Of a DNA stretch of 64,000 nt, positions 40,866 through 47,428 are shown one piece after another. Under the pieces are notes generated by a model, which saw nothing but the letters and a program-made list of their open reading frames with translations, was not told the DNA's origin and did not search any database. The position numbers and the translations under genes are program-made. Position 1 is the first letter of the stretch. The number at the start of each line of letters is the position of its first letter. The DNA comes from PALSA-612 sp964595575 (GTDB lineage: Bacteria > Actinomycetota > Thermoleophilia > Gaiellales > Gaiellaceae): positions 30,975 through 94,974 of the forward strand of contig CAZQRA010000004.1 of the NCBI GenBank assembly GCA_964595575.1, written 5' to 3'.

Positions 40866-41843
40866 TCACAACAGCCTCGCCAGGGTCTGGGGGTCGATGT
40901 TCCGGCCGGTGACGAGAGCGACCGTCCTTTCCTGGGGGCGCACGCGGCCGGAGAGGAGCGCCGCCACCGCCGCTGCCCCCGCTCCCTCCGCCACCAGCCC
41001 GTGGGCGCGGACGAGGAAGCGGACGGCCTCCTCGATCTCCTCCTCGGCGACGACCACCACGTCGGCGAGGTAGCGCCGGCAGAGCGCGAAGGTGACGCTC
41101 CCCGGCTCGAGGTTTCCGCCCAGGCCGTCGGCCAGGGTGGGCCGGACTGGGACGGAGACGATGCGCCCGGCGTCGAGGGAGGCCCGCATGGCCGGCGAGG
41201 CCTCGCCCTCGACGCCCACGACCCGGACCCCCGGTACGGCCGAGACGGCCAGGGCGACGCCGGCGGCAAGCCCTCCCCCTCCGATCGGGCAGAGGACGGT
41301 GAACGGCGGCCGCACTTGTCGGACGAGCTCGAGCCCGAGGGTTCCCTGACCGGCGATGACGTGGGTGTCGTTGTAGGGCGACACGTAGCGCGCTCCTTCC
41401 CGGGCGGCCATCGCGAGGGCGTACGCCTCGGCCTCGTCGTAGGTCTCTCCCCGCAGGACGAGGCGCGCCTGCAGTCGCCGCAGCGCCTCCACCTTGGCCG
41501 GGGAGGCGTGTCTGGGGCAGACGACGCAGGCTTGCAGGCGGAGGAGGGAGGCCGCGTGGGCGACGCCGAGGCCGTGGTTTCCGGCCGACGCGCAGACGAC
41601 GGGGGAGCCGGGGGGAAGGAGGCTCAAGGCAGAGAGCGCCCCCCGCACCTTGAAGGAGCCGGTCGGCTGGAGCGTCTCCAGCTTGAGGAGGGCGCTCTCG
41701 GCGAGCGCAGGGCTGGGAACGAGAGGGCTTGGTCCCAGGTAGCGGACGATGCGCCGCCAGGCCTCGTGCACGTCGGCTCGGCTGGGAGCGTGCACCGAGC
41801 GAGGGGCGGGGTCGCTGTCGACGGCGGTCGTAGTCGGGGTCAT
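40866..41843 (-). CDS. ilvA: Threonine dehydratase (threonine ammonia-lyase)
   Basis: This 325-residue fold-type II PLP enzyme deaminates threonine to 2-oxobutyrate, the entry to isoleucine. The PLP lysine is in LETLQPTGSFKVRGAL, then CASAGNHGLGVAHAA, the phosphate loop PIGGGGLAAGVALAV and a VAEGAGAAAVAAL end. It lacks the C-terminal ACT-like domain of biosynthetic IlvA and so resembles the short catabolic/IlvA2 form. An Ile-rich leader peptide upstream argues strongly that it serves isoleucine synthesis. ATG 41843 is preceded by AAAGGAG. Confidence 0.88.
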   Translation of the reverse strand: MTPTTTAVDSDPAPRSVHAPSRADVHEAWRRIVRYLGPSPLVPSPALAESALLKLETLQPTGSFKVRGALSALSLLPPGSPVVCASAGNHGLGVAHAASLLRLQACVVCPRHASPAKVEALRRLQARLVLRGETYDEAEAYALAMAAREGARYVSPYNDTHVIAGQGTLGLELVRQVRPPFTVLCPIGGGGLAAGVALAVSAVPGVRVVGVEGEASPAMRASLDAGRIVSVPVRPTLADGLGGNLEPGSVTFALCRRYLADVVVVAEEEIEEAVRFLVRAHGLVAEGAGAAAVAALLSGRVRPQERTVALVTGRNIDPQTLARLL

Positions 41844-41870
41844 TCGGGCTCCTTTCTTCTCGTGCTCTTC

Positions 41871-41897
41871 GCCTACTGCCCGCCGCGGGGCGTAGGC
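41871..41897 (-). promoter_or_regulatory. Leader hairpin before ilvA
   Basis: GCCTAC and GCCC pair with GGGC and GTAGGC (arms 41871-41881 and 41888-41897) with one bulged T and a 6-base loop, giving ten base pairs. It lies between the leader peptide and the ilvA ribosome site. No T-run follows on the minus strand (GAAGAGCAC), so it may be a GC-type terminator or a switching stem. Confidence 0.5.
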
Positions 41898-41945
41898 CTC
41901 CTGGCGTTACGAGGGCTGAGAGCGCGCGAGCGCGTGTGGAACCCG

Positions 41946-41964
41946 ATCCCCCTTAGCGGGGGAT
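41946..41964 (-). promoter_or_regulatory. Hairpin over the Ile codons and stop of the ilvA leader
   Basis: ATCCCCC and GGGGGAT form a perfect 7-bp stem around TTAGC/GCTAA. On the transcript it starts within the third of three adjacent Ile codons and includes the leader stop TAA. A ribosome stalled at the Ile codons would prevent it from forming, giving a direct coupling of isoleucyl-tRNA level to leader structure. Confidence 0.6.
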
Positions 41965-42009
41965 GATGATGCGGATGGCGCGGAGGGAGGAGGGGCAGAG
42001 CGTCCGCAT
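41953..42009 (-). CDS. Isoleucine-rich leader peptide of ilvA
   Basis: An 18-residue frame from ATG 42009 reads MRTLCPSSLRAIRIIIPR and ends at TAA 41953-41955. Four of its last seven codons are Ile (ATC), three in a row, next to a hairpin. It begins ten bases after a -10 box. This is the arrangement of an isoleucine attenuator, placed 110 bases before threonine dehydratase, the first enzyme of isoleucine synthesis. Confidence 0.82.
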   Translation of the reverse strand: MRTLCPSSLRAIRIIIPR

Positions 42010-42019
42010 CGCAGACAGA

Positions 42020-42048
42020 AGCTTAGACGGGCGCGGCCAGCGCGTCAA
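42020..42048 (-). promoter_or_regulatory. ilvA promoter
   Basis: On the minus strand TTGACG (42048-42043) and TAAGCT (42025-42020) are 17 bases apart. The -10 box contains the TAA stop of cobA (42023-42025), so the promoter is nested in the end of the preceding gene. The start would lie a few bases before the leader-peptide ATG. The -35 hexamer is identical to those of the trp and phe leader promoters. Confidence 0.72.
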
Positions 42049-42742
42049 CGGCAGGGAAGAGCGCTGAGGCCAGGGCCACCACCTCCCCCACCACGACCAG
42101 GGCGGGCGGCTCGAGCCCGCTCGCTGCCTGGGCGATCGCGGCCAGAGGGGCGACCACCGAGCGCTGCTCGGGGAGGGTGCCGGAGGCGATCACCGCCGCC
42201 GGCGTGGCCGGGTCGCGACCGTGCTCCACCAAGCCGCCGGCGATGGTGGCGAGGTGAGCGAGGCCCATGAGCACGACCAGGGTGCCGGGAGCGGCCGCCA
42301 GGGCAGCGTAGTCGAGCGCCCTCGGGTCGTGCCCGGAGACGACCGTGACCTGGGAGGAGAGCCCTCGGTGGGTGAGGGGAATGCCGCAGGCGGCGGGAAC
42401 GGCGCAAAGCGACGACACCCCGGGGACAATCTCGAAGGGGACGCCTGCTCTGGCCAGAGCCAGCGCCTCCTCGCCGCCCCGCCCGAAGAGGAGGGGGTCG
42501 CCTCCCTTGAGGCGCACCACCGCCAGGCCCTGGCGCCCGAGGCGGACGAGGAGGGCGCTCACCTCCTCCTGGGCTCGTCCCTCCCGGGGGATGCGGAGGG
42601 CCTCGGCGGGGGCCTCGGCCACGAGCTCGGAGGCCACCAGTCGGTCGTAGACGAGGACGTCACAGCTCCGCACGAGCTCGAGGCCGCGCACGGTGATCAG
42701 GCCGGGGTCGCCGGGCCCCGCTCCCACCAGGAACACCGTCAC
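42023..42742 (-). CDS. cobA: Uroporphyrinogen-III C-methyltransferase
   Basis: This 239-residue SAM enzyme methylates uroporphyrinogen III twice to precorrin-2 for siroheme. Motifs are FLVGAGPGDPGLITVRGLELV, VVRLKGGDPLLFGRGGEEA, PGVSSLCAVPAACGIPLTHRG, VVSGHD, LVVLMGL and the ending VVGEVV. Last gene of the sulfite/nitrite reductase operon, coupled by GTGA to the precorrin-2 dehydrogenase. Together they make the siroheme that both reductases upstream need. Confidence 0.92.
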   Translation of the reverse strand: MTVFLVGAGPGDPGLITVRGLELVRSCDVLVYDRLVASELVAEAPAEALRIPREGRAQEEVSALLVRLGRQGLAVVRLKGGDPLLFGRGGEEALALARAGVPFEIVPGVSSLCAVPAACGIPLTHRGLSSQVTVVSGHDPRALDYAALAAAPGTLVVLMGLAHLATIAGGLVEHGRDPATPAAVIASGTLPEQRSVVAPLAAIAQAASGLEPPALVVVGEVVALASALFPAVDALAAPV

Positions 42743-43302
42743 GGGAGCGCCTCCTCGACGAGGGAGCGGAAGAAGTCGCGCCTGGCCTCGTAGCTGGGAA
42801 GACAGGCCTTGGCCCAGGGGCGCAGGTCGTGGAGGCGGCGGGCGAGGGCGGCGTGCTCGGGGCGCACGAGAAGGGCGATGTCGTCGCGCAGGCGCTGGGC
42901 GAGCGCGGGGGAAGCCCCCCCGGTAGAGACGGCCACCGCGATCGGTCCTTGGCGGTGGACGGCGGGGAGGATGAAGCTGCAGAGCTCGGGGACGTCGACG
43001 ACGTTGCAGAAGACGCGGCGGGCCTCCGCGTCCGCGAACACGCGACGGTTCACCTCGGTCCTGGAGGTGGCAGCGACGACCAGGAAGACGCCCTCGAGGT
43101 CTCCTGGGCGGTACGGCCGGAGGCGGGTCTGGACGGGAAGGCGTGCGAGCTCCGGGCAGATCTCGGGGGCGACCACGGTCACCGACGCGCCGCACTCGAG
43201 CAGGCCCCGCGCCTTCTCCAGGGCCACCCTGCCGCCTCCCACCACCAAGCAGGCACGGCCTTCCAGGTCGAGGCAGGCCATGTAGTAGCGCTTGTCGGCC
43301 AC
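42739..43302 (-). CDS. Precorrin-2 dehydrogenase / sirohydrochlorin ferrochelatase (CysG N-terminal type)
   Basis: This 187-residue protein has a Rossmann start (YYMACLDLEGRACLVVGGGRVALEKARGLLECGASVTVVAP), VVAATSRTEVNRRVFADA and NVVDVPELCSFILPAVHRQGPIAVAVSTGGASPALAQRLRDDI. It oxidises precorrin-2 and inserts iron. It matches stand-alone SirC/Met8-like proteins. I chose GTG 43302, preceded by AGGGAG. ATG 43281 would cut the first seven residues. It overlaps cobA by GTGA. Confidence 0.9.
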   Translation of the reverse strand: MADKRYYMACLDLEGRACLVVGGGRVALEKARGLLECGASVTVVAPEICPELARLPVQTRLRPYRPGDLEGVFLVVAATSRTEVNRRVFADAEARRVFCNVVDVPELCSFILPAVHRQGPIAVAVSTGGASPALAQRLRDDIALLVRPEHAALARRLHDLRPWAKACLPSYEARRDFFRSLVEEALP

Positions 43303-43310
43303 GCTCTCCC

Positions 43311-44564
43311 TCAGCACGAGATCTGGTAGTGGTGGCTGCGGTGGAGGGGCGGGGCGACGGGCCCCCGGTCGCTGCCCGAGTAAGCGCGCAGGTGCTCGGA
43401 GTAGGAGACCCAGAGGGCTCCCTCGGGAGCGTACGCGCGCCGCAGACGGCGGAGGGCCCGCCGCCGGTTGCGGCGCTCCTCCCGGGCCACCGGCCCGAGG
43501 TCGGCCAAGGGCTGCCACTCGAGAGCGTCGCGGGCCAGCTGCCAGGCCTCCTCGCCCGCCTCCGTGCGCACGATGACGGTCGTGTAGCCGGGAGGACTGC
43601 CGCAGTTTCCCACCGCCAGGTCGGCCAGATGGCCGCTGAAGTCGGCGCATTCGTCGCAGCCGGGGAGTCCCGCGTCGGCCAGCTCCCGAGCCTGGCCTAC
43701 GTCCGCCCGGCTCCCGTCGGCGAGCAGGACGGAGAGGCGGCCATCGCGGATGTCGAGCCGGCGCACCCGGCGGGGGTCAATCCCGCGTCGCCACAGCTCG
43801 TCCCGCAACCGATCGGGGCGGAAGGAGCGGGTGCAGAAGAGGGCCACCGTGAGCGTCACCGACCCGATGGCGGACCGTTGGTAGGGCCAGGGGAAGCGCT
43901 TGAGGGCCTCGAGGACGCTCACCTGGCAGGGCGTCCCCACGAAGGCGATGGAGGCCGCTCCCTGGGGCAGGGGCTTGGCCAGGAGGGCGAGGGGGAAGCT
44001 CTGGTCGTACACGCTTCCCGCCGACTCGGCCACCTGGGCGGGGGTCGTGGCCAGCACGCTCTCGCCCAGGAAGGCGGTGCGGCGGCGCGACACGACGGCG
44101 CCGTCGATCCTGCCGATCTCGAGCAAGCGGCTGAGGAGGGCGGTCACCACTCCTCCGTCCTGGGCCTCGGGGACGGGCTCCTTGGCGCGGGCGTAGAAGG
44201 CGGCCCGAACCGGGCCCAGCTCCTCGCCGCTCCCCTGCCCGTTCCCCCTTGCCGCCAGCCGGGCCAGGCGCTCGGGGCGAAAGCCTCCCAGGGGACAGAA
44301 GTCCCAGCAGCGCGAGCACCCGGTGCACATGCGAACGAGGGTGGGGCGGCCGTCCTCGGCGATGCCGATGGAGCCCGACGGGCAGGCGGCGACGCAGCCG
44401 GCGCAGCCGACGCAGCGGTCGGCGTCGATCACGGCGGCTGCCGTCTTGTGGAACCAGATCTTGTCCACCGGCTCGACGACTCCCGCCTGGGCGGCGAGGT
44501 CGTCGCGGACGTCCCGGGAGGGATCGCCCGGGGGGCAGAGGGCCTGGGCAGCGACGGCCGTCAC
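43311..44564 (-). CDS. F420H2 dehydrogenase-like iron-sulfur flavoprotein (FrhB/FpoF type)
   Basis: This 417-residue protein has an N-terminal bacterial ferredoxin domain with two [4Fe-4S] motifs (Cys51, 54, 57, 61 and Cys80, 83, 86, 90). A coenzyme F420 hydrogenase/dehydrogenase beta domain follows (DGGVVTALLSRLLEIGRIDGAVV, FVGTPCQVSVLEALKRF, CDECADFSGHLADLAVGN). In methanogens such domains take a hydride from F420H2 and pass electrons through FAD and Fe-S. GTG 44564 overlaps the stop of a siroheme reductase (GTGA), and siroheme genes follow. It is therefore probably the electron-donating subunit of that reductase, as in archaeal Fsr where both are fused. F420 as donor is an inference. Confidence 0.85.
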   Translation of the reverse strand: MTAVAAQALCPPGDPSRDVRDDLAAQAGVVEPVDKIWFHKTAAAVIDADRCVGCAGCVAACPSGSIGIAEDGRPTLVRMCTGCSRCWDFCPLGGFRPERLARLAARGNGQGSGEELGPVRAAFYARAKEPVPEAQDGGVVTALLSRLLEIGRIDGAVVSRRRTAFLGESVLATTPAQVAESAGSVYDQSFPLALLAKPLPQGAASIAFVGTPCQVSVLEALKRFPWPYQRSAIGSVTLTVALFCTRSFRPDRLRDELWRRGIDPRRVRRLDIRDGRLSVLLADGSRADVGQARELADAGLPGCDECADFSGHLADLAVGNCGSPPGYTTVIVRTEAGEEAWQLARDALEWQPLADLGPVAREERRNRRRALRRLRRAYAPEGALWVSYSEHLRAYSGSDRGPVAPPLHRSHHYQISC

Positions 44565-46126
44565 GCGAGCGCTCCCTCGGACAAGGCCTGGAAGGGGTCG
44601 TCGGCAGCGGCGGCGGAGCGCAGGAGGCCGGCCACGGTGGCGAAGGCCTCCTCCACCGGCAGCTCGCTCTCTACCCAGCGGGCTAGACGAAAGGCAGGAG
44701 CGCCGCCCAGGGCGATGTCGAAGGCCTCGTACTGGCCCCCCTCATCCTTGGCTACCGCTCCCCGCAGGCCCACGTGGCCGGCGTGGGTCTGGGCGCAGGA
44801 GGCCTTGCAGCCGGAGAGGTGGATGCGCAGGCCGCGCAGGGCCGCCGTCTCAGCGGGGCTCAGCTCCCGTCGCAGGTGGCCGATGAGCTGGGCGGCGCGG
44901 GTCTTGACGTCGAGGATCCCGAACTTGCAGAAGGGCGCGCTGGTGCAGGCGACCACGGCCCGCTCCAACGGGTCGGGATGGGGACGCAGGCGCTCGAGCA
45001 GGCCCTCGGCCAGGAGGTCCGGCAGCCGCTCCTCGGCCACCCCCACCACGATCGCGTTCTGCCCCTGGGTGAGCCGTAGCTCCCCCTGGCCGTAGGTCCT
45101 GGCCAGGCGGGCGAGCTCCCCCAGCTCTTCGGCGGACAGCCGGCCCACGGGAACGCACAAGCCCACGCTCGCTCGTCCTGGCTGTCGCTCCGGCTGGATA
45201 CCGAGGTGGTCTTCAGCCGCCCAGGTGGAGAGATCGGACCCCGCAGGGGGCGGCTGGAAGGGGAGTCGGGCCCGCACCTCGGCGGCCACGCGGGCAGTGC
45301 CGAGCTCGGCCACCAGCCGCCGGAACCGGTTCACGGCCTTGTGCTCGAAGTCCCCCAGGTCGCGGTAGAGGAGGAGGACGGCGCGGACGACCTCCCCGAC
45401 CCGGCCGGGCTCCACGAACAGGTCGAGCGGCGACGCCAGGCGGGGGTAGTCGCTGAGCCCTCCCCCGGCGTGGACGTTGAAGCCGAGAGTGCCGTCGCGG
45501 GAGGCCGGGGTGAAGGCGAGGTCGTTGAGGCGGGCGAGCACGCAGTCCGAGGGGCAGCCGGTCACCGCCACCTTGAACTTGCGAGGGAGGGCCGCCGCCA
45601 GCTCGGGCTCGGCCAGAGCGAGGCGGGTGAGCGCGTCCACCGCCGGGCGAGGATCCACGATCTCGTGGGGGCTGATCCCGGCCAAGGGGCAGGAGGTGAC
45701 GTTGCGCAGGGTGTCTCCGCAGGCCTGCAGCGTGGTCAGCCCTACCGAGGCGTACCGCTCCCAGATCTGGGGCAGGCTCTGGAAGCGAATCCAGTGGAGC
45801 TGGAGGTCCTGGCGGGTGGTGATCTCGACGAAGCGCTCCGGGCCTTCCTCTCCCTCGGGCCGCAGGGAGTAGCGGCTTGCCACCTCCGCCACCGCTTCTG
45901 CTTGGGCGGCCGTCAGGCGGCCGCCGGGAACCCGGGTGCGCAGCATGAAGAACCCGGGCTGGCGGTCGTCGTAGACCCCCACCAGGCGCAGCTTGCCGAT
46001 GGCGAGGGGATCGCTCTCGGAGGTGGGGGCAGGGCGGCCCTCCGCGACCCAGGCAGCCACCCGGGCGACCACCTCCTGGGGCGTATCGGCGGGGTGGAAG
46101 GCGGCGCCGGTCTTCATCGACTTCAT
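44561..46126 (-). CDS. Siroheme nitrite/sulfite reductase, haemoprotein (copy 2)
   Basis: This protein of about 521 residues has the two-fold ferrodoxin-like/siroheme architecture of assimilatory sulfite and nitrite reductases. It shows GKLRLVGVYDDRQPGFFMLRTRVPGG, TTRQDLQLHWI, CGDTLRNVTSCPLAG, and the Fe-S/siroheme Cys set ACTSAPFCKFG plus SGCKASCAQTHAGHVGLRG. These six-electron enzymes make sulfide or ammonia. The first motif is closer to nitrite than sulfite reductases, but the gene lies among sulfate genes. I chose ATG 46126, a few bases after TATTTT. ATG 46117 is an alternative. Coupled by GTGA to the F420-type subunit. Confidence 0.85.
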   Translation of the reverse strand: MKSMKTGAAFHPADTPQEVVARVAAWVAEGRPAPTSESDPLAIGKLRLVGVYDDRQPGFFMLRTRVPGGRLTAAQAEAVAEVASRYSLRPEGEEGPERFVEITTRQDLQLHWIRFQSLPQIWERYASVGLTTLQACGDTLRNVTSCPLAGISPHEIVDPRPAVDALTRLALAEPELAAALPRKFKVAVTGCPSDCVLARLNDLAFTPASRDGTLGFNVHAGGGLSDYPRLASPLDLFVEPGRVGEVVRAVLLLYRDLGDFEHKAVNRFRRLVAELGTARVAAEVRARLPFQPPPAGSDLSTWAAEDHLGIQPERQPGRASVGLCVPVGRLSAEELGELARLARTYGQGELRLTQGQNAIVVGVAEERLPDLLAEGLLERLRPHPDPLERAVVACTSAPFCKFGILDVKTRAAQLIGHLRRELSPAETAALRGLRIHLSGCKASCAQTHAGHVGLRGAVAKDEGGQYEAFDIALGGAPAFRLARWVESELPVEEAFATVAGLLRSAAAADDPFQALSEGALA

Positions 46127-46128
46127 TA

Positions 46129-46161
46129 CTACACAAAATAAAGTGACTTTGCACAATGAAG
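46129..46161 (-). promoter_or_regulatory. AT-rich promoter/operator element of the copy-2 reductase operon
   Basis: This 33-base AT-rich block contains AAAGTCACTT followed by TATTTT (minus strand), which would be a -10 box eight bases before ATG 46126. It matches the block upstream of the other reductase operon (49126-49158) at 25 of 33 positions. No -35 hexamer is present at the usual distance, so the conserved AAGTCACTT may be an activator or repressor site. Confidence 0.6.
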
Positions 46162-46188
46162 CTTGATCATGCTCAGGGGCCCTGTCCC

Positions 46189-46650
46189 TCAGATGCCGAC
46201 GCTGGCGAGGCGGGCGCCTTGACGGTCGAGACGCACTGCCACCTCGCTCCCTCCGGCGGCTAGGGAGAGCGCGAACGCCCCCGGGCCCACCGCCTGGATC
46301 GACACCGACTCCAGCGGGCGACCACGAAGCGCTGCCAGAGCCTCGCTCACTGCCCGAGCGCTCTCGACCAGCTCGCTCCCTCGGGGCAGCCGTCGGTAGA
46401 GCGCCAGAGCTGCCTGCTCGCCGCCGGGGCCGTACAGCGCCCGGATGCGCCCGGTCTGGAGGCCGAGCTCGACGAGGGATTGGAGGCGCTCCTGCTCCTC
46501 CTCGCCCAGGGCGCCCTCCTCGATGGCGGCCACGAGCTCGGCCAGCTGGGCCCGCCGCTCGGGGTCGGAGGTCAGGGCGAGGACGCTCTGCGCCTCCCCC
46601 AGGGCCACCTCGCGCTCGTCCTCGGCGAGTAGGACTCGCTCAGCCACCAT
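46189..46650 (-). CDS. Hypothetical protein of the sulfate-reduction operon
   Basis: This 153-residue protein with no recognised family is predicted soluble. It is rich in Glu/Leu/Ala helices in its first two thirds (AEDEREVALGEAQSVLALTSDPERRAQLAELVAAIEEG), contains an ALYGPGGEQAALALYRRLP segment, and ends in a beta-like part (LESVSIQAVGPGAFALSLAAGGSEVAVRLD). ATG 46650 overlaps the cysH stop by 11 bases, so it is translated with cysH. A role in sulfate assimilation is likely from position only. Confidence 0.6.
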   Translation of the reverse strand: MVAERVLLAEDEREVALGEAQSVLALTSDPERRAQLAELVAAIEEGALGEEEQERLQSLVELGLQTGRIRALYGPGGEQAALALYRRLPRGSELVESARAVSEALAALRGRPLESVSIQAVGPGAFALSLAAGGSEVAVRLDRQGARLASVGI

Positions 46651-47428
46651 CCTCCTCCCCCACGATCGCCCGGAGCTCGTGCTCCATCCCCCCTGTCTCG
46701 ATGGCGCAGTGGATCCCGCACTCCTTGGGGGCGTTCGTCTCCCACCACCAGCGCCCGGCTCGAGCGGGCTCGCCGGGAGCAACCGGGCGCGTGCAGGGAG
46801 CGCAGCCGATCGAGGTGTAGCCGCGCTCGTACAGGGGGTGGAGGGGAAGGTCGCGGGCCCGGGCGTACTCCCACACCTCCTCCTCGGTCCACTCGGCCAG
46901 CGGGTTGAGCTTGACGATGGCCCCGTGGTCGTGGTCGATCTCGACCTTGCGGATGTCCGAGCGGGAGGCCCACTGGTCGCGGCGAAGGCCGGTGATCCAG
47001 GCATCGAGGTTGGCGAGGTAGCGGGTGAGAGGGAGCACCTTGCGCACCCGGCAGCAGAGGAGACGCTCCTCCACGGAGCGGTAGAAGAGGTTGGGCCCGT
47101 GGCGGGCCACCATCCGGGATACCTCCTCGGCTCGGGGCGACAGGAGCTCCAAGTTGAGGCGGGGGTAGCGGCGGCGGAGCTCCTCGATGAGGGCGTAGGT
47201 CTCCTCGGGCAGGCGACCGGTGTCGACGGAGAAAACGCGGATCTCGGGGTCGATCTCGTAGGCCATGTCGATGAGGGCCACGCCGTCCACCTGGAAGGCG
47301 GTGGAGATGGCGATGCGGGGAGAGAAGCGCTCGATCGCCCAGGAGAGGAGGGCTTGCGGCTCCTCGCCCTCGAAGGCGACGGAGAGCTCGCCTGCCTCCA
47401 GCTCGTCCAAGAGCTCGTACGTGCTCAC
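46640..47428 (-). CDS. cysH: Adenylyl-sulfate (APS) reductase
   Basis: This 262-residue protein reduces activated sulfate to sulfite with thioredoxin. The nucleotide loop is AISTAFQVDGVALIDM. Cys125-Cys126 (LLCCRVRK) and Cys209/Cys212 (GCAPC) form the [4Fe-4S] site that marks APS rather than PAPS reductases. The catalytic Cys is in the KECGIH tail motif. R-RDQWASR matches substrate binding. GTG 47428 overlaps the reductase stop (GTGA). Sulfite goes to the siroheme reductase encoded just upstream. Confidence 0.93.
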   Translation of the reverse strand: MSTYELLDELEAGELSVAFEGEEPQALLSWAIERFSPRIAISTAFQVDGVALIDMAYEIDPEIRVFSVDTGRLPEETYALIEELRRRYPRLNLELLSPRAEEVSRMVARHGPNLFYRSVEERLLCCRVRKVLPLTRYLANLDAWITGLRRDQWASRSDIRKVEIDHDHGAIVKLNPLAEWTEEEVWEYARARDLPLHPLYERGYTSIGCAPCTRPVAPGEPARAGRWWWETNAPKECGIHCAIETGGMEHELRAIVGEEDGG

